Source: Bacteroidota bacterium (lineage in GTDB: Bacteria > Bacteroidota > Bacteroidia > NS11-12g > UBA955). Taken from it: 39,218 nt of DNA. This document shows, one piece after another, positions 24,266 to 32,885 of this stretch (position 1 is the first letter of the stretch; the number at the start of each line of letters is the position of its first letter). Position numbers and translations under genes: made by a program. The notes beneath the pieces are model-generated. The model was not told the origin of the DNA. It was given only the letters and a program-made list of their open reading frames with translations, and searched no databases. The stretch covers positions 1 through 39,218 of the forward strand of contig JABMMZ010000102.1 of the NCBI GenBank assembly GCA_013205405.1. The letters are read 5' to 3'.

Positions 24266-25624
24266 ATGAAAGATATAAAATTTTGGTTCGTATTAATTTT
24301 GATTTTTACTGGCAATATTGTAAAGGCCCAGCCACCTACAAAACAAGTAATTGATGAAGTAATAGCAGTAGTTGGTAATACCCCTATTCTTCGTTCTGAA
24401 TTAGATATTATTATTTCACAAATGGATCCAGATATTTTGGTAACAGAGGAAATAAAATGTCAATTGTTCAAACGTCTTTTAACCGACAAAATGTTATTAC
24501 ATCAAGCTGAATTAGACAGTTTGCCTGTTACTGATCAAGAAGTGGATGATAAAATGGATAATAATTTACGTTTTTTTGAACGTCAAATGAATAGTAGATC
24601 TGAACTAGAAAAATACTTAGGTATGAGCATAGCTGAATATAAAAAACAATTGCGTTCTAGAGTTAAAAACCAAATGTTGGTAGAACGTATGGAACAAAAA
24701 ATACAAGGCAATGTAAAAGTAACACCTAAGGAGGTGAGAGCGTATTTCCAAAAAATTCCAACAGACAGTTTACCCTTTATTTCATCGGAGGTAGAAGTAG
24801 GACAAATAGTTATTAAACCTATTTACAGCAAAGAAGCCCGAGAATTGGCAAAAGAACAATTAGGTATTCTACGCGATAGAATAATGGCTGGAGAAAGTTT
24901 TAATAGATTAGCAGGCTTATATTCTGAAGACCCGGGTAGTAAAAAAACAGGTGGTCTTTTACCTGAATTTGGCAGAAATGACATGGTACCTGAATTTGAG
25001 CGTACTGCATTTACAATGAAAAAAGACAGTATTTCAGAAATAATTGAAACCAAATACGGTTATCACATTTTAAGATTGATAGATAAAAGAGGTCAACGTG
25101 TTATTGTAAGGCATATTTTAATTCGCCCGCGTATAATTGATACAGATATGGAAATAGCTAAATTTAAACTTGATTCTATTGCAGATTTATTAAACACTAA
25201 GAAAATATCTTTTTGTGACGCTGTAAAATATTATAGTGAAGATGAAGAAACTAAACCAAATTGTGGGTTTTTTACAGACCCTAATCTTGGCACTCAAAAA
25301 ATTCCATACGACTATTTAGACAAAGAAATGTCTGCAGAAGTTAATAAACTTAAACCTGGGCAATACAGTGCGCCAGCTATAGCTTTTGCGCCAGATGGTA
25401 GCGAATACTACCGTTTATTTTATTTAAAATCTGAAAGCAAGCCACATACCGCTAATTTAGAAAATGACTGGCAACGTATTCAATCGCTAGCATTGGAAGA
25501 TAAAAGAAAATCATCATTGGATATTTGGGCTGGGGAAGAAAGAAAAAATGTTTACTTTTATATTAGTTCTAATTACATTAAATGTGGCTTTTTTGATGAT
25601 TGGGTAACCGTAAAAAATAATTAA
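24266..25624 (+). CDS. surA: SurA-type periplasmic chaperone/peptidyl-prolyl isomerase
   Basis: The ATG at 24266 starts a signal peptide ending VKAQ; a GTG 15 bp upstream is possible but not needed. The 452-residue protein follows the SurA plan: an N-domain (VIDEVIAVVGNTPILRSELD), then parvulin domains at about 175-273 (GQIVIKP to YGYHILRLID) and about 283-385 (VRHILIRP), with a short C-terminal strand. SurA escorts unfolded beta-barrel proteins through the periplasm to the BAM complex. It is preceded by two related genes and followed 9 bp later by moxR. Confidence 0.9.
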   Translation: MKDIKFWFVLILIFTGNIVKAQPPTKQVIDEVIAVVGNTPILRSELDIIISQMDPDILVTEEIKCQLFKRLLTDKMLLHQAELDSLPVTDQEVDDKMDNNLRFFERQMNSRSELEKYLGMSIAEYKKQLRSRVKNQMLVERMEQKIQGNVKVTPKEVRAYFQKIPTDSLPFISSEVEVGQIVIKPIYSKEARELAKEQLGILRDRIMAGESFNRLAGLYSEDPGSKKTGGLLPEFGRNDMVPEFERTAFTMKKDSISEIIETKYGYHILRLIDKRGQRVIVRHILIRPRIIDTDMEIAKFKLDSIADLLNTKKISFCDAVKYYSEDEETKPNCGFFTDPNLGTQKIPYDYLDKEMSAEVNKLKPGQYSAPAIAFAPDGSEYYRLFYLKSESKPHTANLENDWQRIQSLALEDKRKSSLDIWAGEERKNVYFYISSNYIKCGFFDDWVTVKNN

Positions 25625-25633
25625 TTTTAATAT

Positions 25634-26587
25634 ATGAGTGATATTGCAACAGTAGAAAAATTTACAGAAAAATATAAACAGATTCGACTTGAAATAGGCA
25701 AAGTAATTGTTGGTCAAAAAGAAGCAGTAGATGGAGTACTAATGGCTTTATTTTGCAATAGTCATGCCCTTTTAGTAGGTGTTCCAGGTTTAGCAAAAAC
25801 GCTTTTGATAAAAACTATTTCTGAGGTATTAGATTTAAAATTTAACCGTATTCAATTTACCCCCGATTTAATGCCAGGTGATATTACAGGTAATGAAATA
25901 TTAGATGAAAACCGTGCTTTTAAATTTATAAAAGGACCTTTATTTGCCAATATTATACTAGCAGATGAAATAAATAGAACACCACCAAAAACACAATCTG
26001 CTTTACTAGAAGCCATGCAAGAAAGAAATGTAACTGTAAGCGGTAAAGCCTACCCTTTAGACAATCCTTTTTTTGTATTGGCTACCCAAAATCCTATAGA
26101 ACAAGAGGGAACTTATCCTTTGCCAGAAGCTCAATTGGATAGATTTATGCTGAACTTAACATTAACGTATCCTTCTTTTGAAGAAGAAATGAATATTGTT
26201 AAAAATACTACGAGCAATAATTTTCAAACAGTCAATAAAATAATGTCTTCGCAAGATATTTTAGAATTTCAAACTTTGGTGCGCAAGGTGCCAATAGCTG
26301 ATAATGTTATAGAATATGCTGTGGGTCTTGTCTCTAAAACACGCCCTCAAACAGCACAAGCTACCGCTAAAGTGAACGAGTACATAAATTATGGTGCTGG
26401 ACCAAGAGCCGGTCAGTTTTTAGTGTTAGGCGCTAAGTGTAATGCTTTGTTAAATGGTAAATTATCACCTGATATTGAAGATGTAAAAACGATGGTATAC
26501 AATGTATTACGTCATAGATTGGTGAAAAATTACAAAGCTGAAGCAGAAGGGTTAAGTGTAGATGATATTGTAAAAAGCTTATTGTAA
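25634..26587 (+). CDS. moxR: MoxR-family AAA+ ATPase
   Basis: A 317-residue MoxR AAA+ ATPase. Walker A is GVPGLAKT (49-56, Lys55), Walker B is ILADEIN (Asp111, Glu112), sensor 1 lies in ATQNPIEQEGTYPLPEAQLDRF, and the C-terminal lid contains ASPR-like GAGPRAGQFL. MoxR proteins usually work with von Willebrand factor A or DUF58 partners in metalloprotein or envelope maturation. None of those genes is next to it here; instead it follows surA and overlaps nth by 1 bp (TAATG). Confidence 0.9.
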   Translation: MSDIATVEKFTEKYKQIRLEIGKVIVGQKEAVDGVLMALFCNSHALLVGVPGLAKTLLIKTISEVLDLKFNRIQFTPDLMPGDITGNEILDENRAFKFIKGPLFANIILADEINRTPPKTQSALLEAMQERNVTVSGKAYPLDNPFFVLATQNPIEQEGTYPLPEAQLDRFMLNLTLTYPSFEEEMNIVKNTTSNNFQTVNKIMSSQDILEFQTLVRKVPIADNVIEYAVGLVSKTRPQTAQATAKVNEYINYGAGPRAGQFLVLGAKCNALLNGKLSPDIEDVKTMVYNVLRHRLVKNYKAEAEGLSVDDIVKSLL

Positions 26588-27219
26588 TGCTTAAAAAAGA
26601 AAAGGTTGCATTTATACTTGAAACCTTAGAAAGACTGTATCCTGAAACACCCATTCCTCTTGACCACACAGATTCTTACACACTTTTAATAGCTGTTTTA
26701 TTATCTGCACAGTGTACAGATGAGCGCGTAAATAAAATTACACCGCATCTATTCAAAAAAGCCAATACTCCTCGGCAAATGGTACAATTAAGTATTGAAG
26801 AAATTAGAGAAATTATAAAACCATGTGGCCTTTCCCCAGCTAAAAGCAAGGCTATATTCAACCTTAGTCATATTCTTATTAATGAACATAATGGGCAGGT
26901 TCCTAATACATTTGAGGACCTTGAAAAATTACCCGGAGTGGGACACAAAACAGCTTCTGTAGTTATGTCTCAAAGCTTTGGATTTGCTGCCTTTCCTGTA
27001 GATACTCATATTCATAGATTAGCCATACGATGGGGGCTTACTAATGGCAAAAATGTAACCCAAACAGAAATAGATTTAAAGCGTTTGATACCCGAAAAAT
27101 TATGGAACAAAGCGCATTTACAAATCATATTTATGGGCCGACAATATTGCCCAGCAAGAGGACATATTGTAGAGCAATGCCCTATTTGTAGTGTGGTTGG
27201 ATGCAAGCATTATAAATAG
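26587..27219 (+). CDS. nth: Endonuclease III (Fe-S DNA glycosylase/AP lyase)
   Basis: A 210-residue base-excision repair enzyme that removes oxidised pyrimidines and nicks abasic sites. The helix-hairpin-helix LPGVGHKTAS carries the catalytic Lys121, and the catalytic Asp139 lies in PVDTHIHRL. Four C-terminal cysteines (188, 198, 201, 206) should bind the [4Fe-4S] cluster, but their spacing is C-x9-C-x2-C-x4-C instead of the usual C-x6-C-x2-C-x5-C. The ATG overlaps the moxR stop, so it is the last gene of the surA-moxR unit. A hairpin 30 bp after the stop may terminate the operon. Confidence 0.92.
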   Translation: MLKKEKVAFILETLERLYPETPIPLDHTDSYTLLIAVLLSAQCTDERVNKITPHLFKKANTPRQMVQLSIEEIREIIKPCGLSPAKSKAIFNLSHILINEHNGQVPNTFEDLEKLPGVGHKTASVVMSQSFGFAAFPVDTHIHRLAIRWGLTNGKNVTQTEIDLKRLIPEKLWNKAHLQIIFMGRQYCPARGHIVEQCPICSVVGCKHYK

Positions 27220-27250
27220 AACTTATTGCTTCAAAGAGCGCTTTTTTATC

Positions 27251-27353
27251 ATACCACCTTTGGTATCTTTTACACTGCTTCGCTAATGGTTATTAGCGCT
27301 TAGTTATTTATTAACACAGGTTAGCTAATGGTTTCCGATTGCTGAAACCATTA
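27251..27353 (+). other. Three consecutive hairpins in the nth - SGNH intergenic region
   Basis: Three perfect inverted repeats occur in 103 bp. ATACCA-CCTT-TGGTAT (27251-27266) is followed by CTTTT and may be the nth terminator. CGCTAAT-GGTT-ATTAGCG (27281-27298) has a 7-bp stem. TAATGGTTTC with GAAACCATTA (27326-27353) has a 10-bp stem and 8-nt loop. Hairpins 2 and 3 also share the direct repeat GCTAATGGTT. The remaining part of this 276-bp gap holds only the downstream promoter. The array could be REP-like or a small structured RNA. Confidence 0.5.
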
Positions 27354-27454
27354 AACAATTGGCGGAAAGCATTAAAATGCAAAATCTTAGATAAAAGTTA
27401 AAGGTATTTTTTTTGAAAAATATTCCTACACAATAAAACAATTATTTATTTCGT

Positions 27455-27462
27455 TACTTTTG
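27455..27462 (+). promoter_or_regulatory. -7 box (TACTTTTG) of the glycan-acylation operon
   Basis: TACTTTTG matches TAnnTTTG and lies 33 nt before the ATG at 27496, predicting a leader of about 30 nt. No TTG at the usual -33 spacing is seen. Confidence 0.45.
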
Positions 27463-27495
27463 CAACACATTAAATTAATTTAAAAAACCTTTTAA

Positions 27496-28941
27496 ATGAA
27501 GCCAGTCAAAGTATTGTTATTTTTAGTTGTATGCCTTACTTGCGTTGGTTTAGTTTCTGTTATTTTTCCTAAAGAAGGCGTAAAATTGTGGGGCGAAACC
27601 ACTTTATCGTTTCCTAATCTGAAAGAAAAAATTTCGCCTAAAATAGATTCTACCTTAAGTGTAGCCAAACTAAAGGCTATTGAAGAAAAGAAATCATTGA
27701 CAGAAAAAAAGGAAGCCATTCTTAAAAAAGTACATAGAAGTAGTGCAGATACTTTGGTGTTAATGCAAGTAGTAGCTAGCGAAAGTCCTGCTAAATTTTA
27801 CTTTATGAACGATGATAGGTCGGTAATGGATAAGTTTTTTGCTGCTTTAGAAACCTCGCAACGCGATAATACCAGTTTTAGAATTATTCATTATGGCGAT
27901 TCTCAAATAGAAATGGATAGAATAAGTAGTTACCTTAGAGAACAACTGCAACGCAGCTATGGCGGCAGTGGCATGGGCTTATTGCCTGCATTAGAGGTTA
28001 CACCAAAATATACAGTAGCCCAAGAAAGCGAAGGTGGCTGGGCCAGAAAATTAGCTTTTGGCTCAGAAAGCGGCAGAGCTAAGCATAACCGCTATGGCCC
28101 TATGGGTTATTTTTGTCAAAAAGAAAGTTATGTAGCTAGTGTGGTTATTACAGCTAGAGAAAATACCAGTTATAAAAACAGAAATTTTAAACAATGTAAA
28201 GTTGTGGTAGGCGCCATAGACAAACCATTAGAAATAAGCATAGCAGCCAATGGCAAAGTAATTGAAAATCAAACTATACAAGCCAGTAATAGCGAACAGT
28301 TAGTTACTTTTAATGTTGATAGTGCCAAAGGAAAAATAGGACTAAAATTTATAGGATCTAAAGCAGATATATTAGGCATAGCACTTGATGGAACTAGCGG
28401 AGTGAGTGTCGATAATGTACCTATGAGAGGTTGCTCGGGTAATATTTTTAAACGTTTAAATGCAGAAACTTTGCGCAAAACCTACGACATGTTGGGTGTT
28501 AAAATGTTGATTTTACAATTTGGCGGTAATGCCTTACCTGGTATGAAAAGTAAAGCAAATGCTGAAGCGTATGGTAAAAAAATTTTAGAAGAACTTAATT
28601 TTTTAAAAAGTATAGATCCGGGCTTATTGCTATTTTTAATAGGACCTGCAGATATGAGCACCAAAATAAATGGCACATTACAAACGCATCCTCAATTAGA
28701 GAATGTGCGTGATGCTTTAAAAAATGCTACATTGCAAGCGGGTGGAGTATTTTGGGATATGTACGAGGCCATGGGAGGCAATGGCAGTATGATAGAATGG
28801 GTAAAGGCAAAGCCAAGTTTGGGTTCGCCAGATTATATACACTATACTCAAAAAGGGGCCGCTAAAATTTCTGAGATTTTTTATGCCTCGCTGATGAAAG
28901 AATACGAAATTTATAAATTAAAGAAAAAAATAGGTAGTTAA
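27496..28941 (+). CDS. Membrane-anchored SGNH-hydrolase-fold protein with large insertion
   Basis: A 481-residue protein. The N-terminal hydrophobic helix (about 5-24) lacks a clear cleavage site, so it is probably a signal anchor, followed by a charged coiled-coil-like stretch (about 55-80). SGNH block I is HYGDSQ with Ser136; block III is FGGN (Gly344, Asn345); block V is SPDYIHY with Asp446 and His449. About 200 residues separate blocks I and III, including a beta-sandwich-like insert (LEISIAANGKVIENQ). Families with this fold act as O-acyl esterases or as periplasmic acyltransferases alongside MBOAT proteins (AlgX, PatB type). As first gene of a unit containing an MBOAT and glycosyltransferases, it probably acts on a glycan's acyl groups. 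Confidence 0.8.
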   Translation: MKPVKVLLFLVVCLTCVGLVSVIFPKEGVKLWGETTLSFPNLKEKISPKIDSTLSVAKLKAIEEKKSLTEKKEAILKKVHRSSADTLVLMQVVASESPAKFYFMNDDRSVMDKFFAALETSQRDNTSFRIIHYGDSQIEMDRISSYLREQLQRSYGGSGMGLLPALEVTPKYTVAQESEGGWARKLAFGSESGRAKHNRYGPMGYFCQKESYVASVVITARENTSYKNRNFKQCKVVVGAIDKPLEISIAANGKVIENQTIQASNSEQLVTFNVDSAKGKIGLKFIGSKADILGIALDGTSGVSVDNVPMRGCSGNIFKRLNAETLRKTYDMLGVKMLILQFGGNALPGMKSKANAEAYGKKILEELNFLKSIDPGLLLFLIGPADMSTKINGTLQTHPQLENVRDALKNATLQAGGVFWDMYEAMGGNGSMIEWVKAKPSLGSPDYIHYTQKGAAKISEIFYASLMKEYEIYKLKKKIGS

Positions 28942-28961
28942 AAAATATCAGAAAAAAAATA

Positions 28962-30242
28962 TTGCGTCATTTTAAATTATATCTCCTTGGTTTTATTTGC
29001 ATAGGCAATTTTATGCTTTGCAATGGGCAAGAGGGTGCAGTAAATATTGACCGTTATCCTTTTGTGAATTATGATTTAAACACCGTTCAGTTTTTTAAAG
29101 ACAGCCTTGATTTTTATGGTTTTTTTAGAAAAATAGATAAATTAGTAACTACAGGAAAAGGCAAAGTAAATATAGTTCATTTTGGTGGCTCGCATGTACA
29201 AGCGGATATGTGGACCGGAAAAATTAGAGAAAATTTTAATCAATTTTTAAATCAAAAACAAGCAGCCAGAGGTTGGGTTTATCCATTTAAAATAGGTATA
29301 AAAAATAATAACAATCCGAGTAATTATGAATTTACATCTACCGGCAGATGGGATGGGTGTAGGGCTGTAAATACTTCTTGTACAGGTAATATAGGTATGA
29401 ATGCCTTGGTAACCAATACCCATGACTCTTGTGCCAGTTTTACTGTTAATTTATTAAGAGGTGCTAAAACAGATTATGTATTTGATAGAGTTAAGGTATT
29501 TTATGATAACCATTATCAATGTTTTAATTTGCAAGTAGATTCTGCCTATTCAGCTAAAGAAATAATAGACAATAAAGAAGCAGGTTACAGAGAATTTATA
29601 TTTGAAAAACCTATGCATACGGTTACCTTTAAATGTAATAAAACGGATACATTACAAAATACATTTACACTATACGGCTTATATACTGACCTAGATGCAC
29701 CAGGAATAAATTATAATGCCATAGGAGCCAATGGCGCTAGTATTCCTACGTATTTAAAAAGTAATATGTTAGAAAGAGAATTGGCTGTTTTAAAACCAGA
29801 TTTAATTATTTTTTCTATTGGTATAAATGATGCCTTTTCAAGTGAATTTACACAATTAGGATTTGAAAGAAACTATGAAGAATTAATTAAAAAAATAAAG
29901 AAAGTAGCACCTAATGCAGCTATCTTATTTACTACCAATAGCGATAGTTATAAAAAAACCAGAAAAGGTAGATTCTATCAAAATATTACTGGACTAGAGG
30001 TAAAGTATGCCATGCGAAATTTGGCTTATAAATACAATGGTGGTGTTTGGGATTTGTTTTCTGTAATGGGAGGATTAGGAAGTATTGAGTTTTGGGCTAG
30101 AAATGGCATGGCTGCTAGCAGAGATAGAGTTCACTTTAGCGCTAAGGGTTATCAATTATTAGGCGATTTAATGTTTGTGGCTATCATTAGAAAATATGAA
30201 GAATATTTAAAATTACCAATTGCAAAAATTAAACATGATTGA
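28962..30242 (+). CDS. Secreted SGNH-hydrolase-fold protein with large insertion
   Basis: A 426-residue protein beginning at TTG 28962. This start is required to retain the signal peptide (RHFKLYLLGFICIGNFML, cleaved near NGQ); the next ATG would delete most of it. SGNH block I is HFGGSHVQ with Ser77, so the usual GDS is GGS. Block III is SIGINDAF (Gly287, Asn289, Asp290), and block V is DRVHFS with Asp388 and His391. As in the preceding gene, about 200 residues separate blocks I and III, with a beta-rich insert. It lies 20 bp after the first SGNH gene and overlaps the MBOAT gene by 8 bp. It is probably periplasmic, working with the MBOAT in transferring or removing acyl groups on a glycan. 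Confidence 0.8.
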   Translation: MRHFKLYLLGFICIGNFMLCNGQEGAVNIDRYPFVNYDLNTVQFFKDSLDFYGFFRKIDKLVTTGKGKVNIVHFGGSHVQADMWTGKIRENFNQFLNQKQAARGWVYPFKIGIKNNNNPSNYEFTSTGRWDGCRAVNTSCTGNIGMNALVTNTHDSCASFTVNLLRGAKTDYVFDRVKVFYDNHYQCFNLQVDSAYSAKEIIDNKEAGYREFIFEKPMHTVTFKCNKTDTLQNTFTLYGLYTDLDAPGINYNAIGANGASIPTYLKSNMLERELAVLKPDLIIFSIGINDAFSSEFTQLGFERNYEELIKKIKKVAPNAAILFTTNSDSYKKTRKGRFYQNITGLEVKYAMRNLAYKYNGGVWDLFSVMGGLGSIEFWARNGMAASRDRVHFSAKGYQLLGDLMFVAIIRKYEEYLKLPIAKIKHD

Positions 30243-31905
30243 AAATTTAATTCAAATAATTAAAACCTTCTTTCAATACAAAGAAAATGAACCCATTTTT
30301 TTTACTGAGATAGTATTTTGGATATTTTTTACAGCCGTATTTTCTATTTTTACTATTGTATATAAAAAGTACACTTGGCGAAATCTCTTTCTTTTTATCG
30401 TTAGCATATTTTTCTATTATAAAACAAATGGTGTCTTTTTTGTCCTTCTTTTATTTAGTATTACCAATGAGTATTTTGTAGCTAAGGCTATTTATAAAAG
30501 TAAGAATATTTCAAAACGAAAAATTTTAATTGCTTATAGTGTTATTTTAAATTTAGGTTTATTGTCTTATTTTAAATATGCCTACTTTTTTACGGATAGT
30601 TTTAACCAAGTATTTGGAACCAATAATCAAGTTATAAACTATTTTGCATTATGGAGTAATACCATCAGCGGTGGGCATTTAAATGTAGATAAAATAATTT
30701 TTCCTATTGGCATTTCATTTTACACTTTTCAAATACTGAGTTATACTTTGGATGTATATAGACATAAACTAAAACCATTGAATAACATTTTAGATTTGGG
30801 GTTTTATGCTACCTTTTTTCCTCAAATATTAATGGGGCCTATAGTAAAAGCGCGCGATTTTATTCCACAATTATATAAGCCTTATAAAATTAATGGTTAC
30901 TTTTTTGGATTAGCCATATTTATGATTCTAAATGGTTCAATTAAAAAATTAGTATTTGGCGATTATATGGCCGCTAATTTTATAGATAAAATTTTTGGCA
31001 ATCCTTTATTATTTACTGGTGTTGAGAATCTTTTGGCAGTTATAGCCTACTCCATGCAAGTGTATTTAGACTTTTCTGGATACACAGATATTGCTATCGG
31101 CATAGCCTTGCTATTAGGCTATAAATTTAAGGCTAATTTTAACTCTCCTTATAAAGCTAAAAGTGTTGCAGAGTTTTGGAAACGTTGGCATATTTCGCTT
31201 TCTAGTTGGTTGCAAGAATATTTGTATATTCCACTTGGAGGTAATAAAAAAGGCACTATTGCCTCCTATTTTATTATTACTATACTTACAGTTTTTATTG
31301 CATTAATGCTAGATGCTATTATTGTACTATGGATAGTTTTAGGTCTTACCATCGTTTTAGGAATTCTCTCATTTATTTATCCTAATGTAAAAAAAGCAGT
31401 TAATACCAATGTCAATTTGATGATTACAATGCTTTTAGGCGGATTGTGGCATAATCCTAAAATTACATTTTTAATATGGGGTGGCTTGAATGGTTTAAGC
31501 TTAGTGGTTTATAAATTTTGGAGAAAAATAAGCCCTTATCAAAATATAAATAAATGGTACGTCAATACATGGAAAATATTTATAACTTTTATATTTATTA
31601 CCTTTACGCGTATTTTCTTTAGGGCAGATGATATGGCTCAAGTAAAAGAAATATTTGATAAAATAATGTATGATTTAAATTGGAGTTATGCACCTGCAAT
31701 AATTGCTAATTTTTGGCTTGTATTTTTATTCTTAGGATTAGCTTTTGTTATTCATTTATTGCCAGAAAACATTAAATGGAATTATAAAAAAATATTTATA
31801 AAAATGCCTGTAATTGCCAAAATTGCTGTTGTTCTTGTTTGTATTTTTTTTATATATCAAAGCCTCAGTAGCGATTCTGTAAAATTCATCTACTTTCAAT
31901 TTTAA
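30235..31905 (+). CDS. MBOAT-family membrane O-acyltransferase (AlgI/DltB type)
   Basis: A 556-residue polytopic membrane protein with about 11-13 hydrophobic segments. MBOAT signatures are ILMGPIVKARDF, MQVYLDFSGYTDIAIG, EFWKRWHISLSSWLQEYLY (His319) and GGLWHNP followed by FLIWGGLNG. In AlgI and DltB the last motif is WGxxHG, and its His is taken to be catalytic; here that position is Asn419. A hydrophobic insert (TVFIALMLDAIIVLWIVLGL) lies between the two motifs. The protein should carry acyl groups across the membrane to the SGNH partners. I chose the ATG at 30235 over the TTG at 30220. Confidence 0.85.
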   Translation: MIENLIQIIKTFFQYKENEPIFFTEIVFWIFFTAVFSIFTIVYKKYTWRNLFLFIVSIFFYYKTNGVFFVLLLFSITNEYFVAKAIYKSKNISKRKILIAYSVILNLGLLSYFKYAYFFTDSFNQVFGTNNQVINYFALWSNTISGGHLNVDKIIFPIGISFYTFQILSYTLDVYRHKLKPLNNILDLGFYATFFPQILMGPIVKARDFIPQLYKPYKINGYFFGLAIFMILNGSIKKLVFGDYMAANFIDKIFGNPLLFTGVENLLAVIAYSMQVYLDFSGYTDIAIGIALLLGYKFKANFNSPYKAKSVAEFWKRWHISLSSWLQEYLYIPLGGNKKGTIASYFIITILTVFIALMLDAIIVLWIVLGLTIVLGILSFIYPNVKKAVNTNVNLMITMLLGGLWHNPKITFLIWGGLNGLSLVVYKFWRKISPYQNINKWYVNTWKIFITFIFITFTRIFFRADDMAQVKEIFDKIMYDLNWSYAPAIIANFWLVFLFLGLAFVIHLLPENIKWNYKKIFIKMPVIAKIAVVLVCIFFIYQSLSSDSVKFIYFQF

Positions 31906-31922
31906 AAATTTGAAAAAAAAGT

Positions 31923-32885
31923 ATGCGAATAAATTACTTAAGTTATGGCATAATAAATACAGGTGGATTTTATCATGAAAAATGTTTATTTGATACTTTA
32001 ACTAGCTACTATGGAAATGAGGCAGAACTTAAACTCATTCGAAAAAATAAACTTTATAAGCATTTTTTTGATTATATTAAATTATTAGTATTTGGTTTTG
32101 TAAATAGCAATGCAAAAATAAACTTAGTAGTAAGCAGGATAGCGTTTTCAGCAATTCTAAGAAATTTATTCACTCAAAATGAAGTTTGGGTAGTTCTTCA
32201 TAATTTCGATAACTCAGACGCTAAAAGTAAACTAATGAAAATTTATTATGCATTCCTATTTAAAATATTGCGAAGGGTAAAACATAATAGGTTTAAAATA
32301 ATTGTTGTTGCAGATTATTGGGTTACTTATTTTAATAAAACACTTGGCCTAAAAAATGTACATATTTTCCCCAATTTTCTTGATTTAGAAAAGTATTCTC
32401 ATTATAGTAAAGAACCAAATTCCAAAAAAATACATCTTGGTCAATTTAGCACTAAAAATGATAAAGCTATATTTGAACTTGCAGAAAAATTAACTAAACA
32501 AAATTACGACTGTTTTTTTACTACATTAAATAAAAATGAAATTTTAAAAACAACCAATTATAGCATACTCTATTTTGGTGCTTTTGAGGCTTATTTGCAA
32601 GCAATAGCAGATTGCAAATGCACACTCGCCCTTACAAATATAAATGAAGGTTGGAATAGAGTAGCACATGAAAGTATATTATTAAAAACACCTGTTATTG
32701 GTTATAATAAAGGAGGTTTGGGTAATTTATTAACCGACAGTAATAGCAATATTATAAGTTCTACCGATGAGGTATTTAAAATAATTATTGATAATAACTT
32801 TTCTGTAATTGACTCAGATTTCATAGAAAAATATAGTACAATAAATGCAAAAAAATATTTAATGGAGATATGCAAGAGCCTTTAG
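31923..32885 (+). CDS. Glycosyltransferase, GT4-like (GT-B fold)
   Basis: A 320-residue cytoplasmic protein. The C-terminal part has the GT4 E-x7-E motif (Glu242 and Glu250 in NEGWNRVAHE), followed by LLKTPVIGYNKGGLGNLL, typical of nucleotide-sugar binding retaining GT-B enzymes. The N-terminal half (NYLSYGIINTGGFYHEK, WVVLHNFDNSD) would bind the acceptor. It is shorter than most GT4 enzymes but has both halves. It lies 17 bp after the MBOAT gene and overlaps the next glycosyltransferase by 16 bp. The donor and acceptor sugars cannot be deduced. Confidence 0.75.
   Translation: MRINYLSYGIINTGGFYHEKCLFDTLTSYYGNEAELKLIRKNKLYKHFFDYIKLLVFGFVNSNAKINLVVSRIAFSAILRNLFTQNEVWVVLHNFDNSDAKSKLMKIYYAFLFKILRRVKHNRFKIIVVADYWVTYFNKTLGLKNVHIFPNFLDLEKYSHYSKEPNSKKIHLGQFSTKNDKAIFELAEKLTKQNYDCFFTTLNKNEILKTTNYSILYFGAFEAYLQAIADCKCTLALTNINEGWNRVAHESILLKTPVIGYNKGGLGNLLTDSNSNIISSTDEVFKIIIDNNFSVIDSDFIEKYSTINAKKYLMEICKSL

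Noticed and set aside
25634-26587. MoxR as part of a MoxR-VWA-DUF58 system
   Set aside because: No VWA or DUF58 gene is present next to it; the neighbours are surA and nth.
27251-27353. A tRNA or riboswitch in the hairpin-rich gap
   Set aside because: The stems do not form a cloverleaf, and I recognise no conserved aptamer core; kept only as unexplained hairpins.
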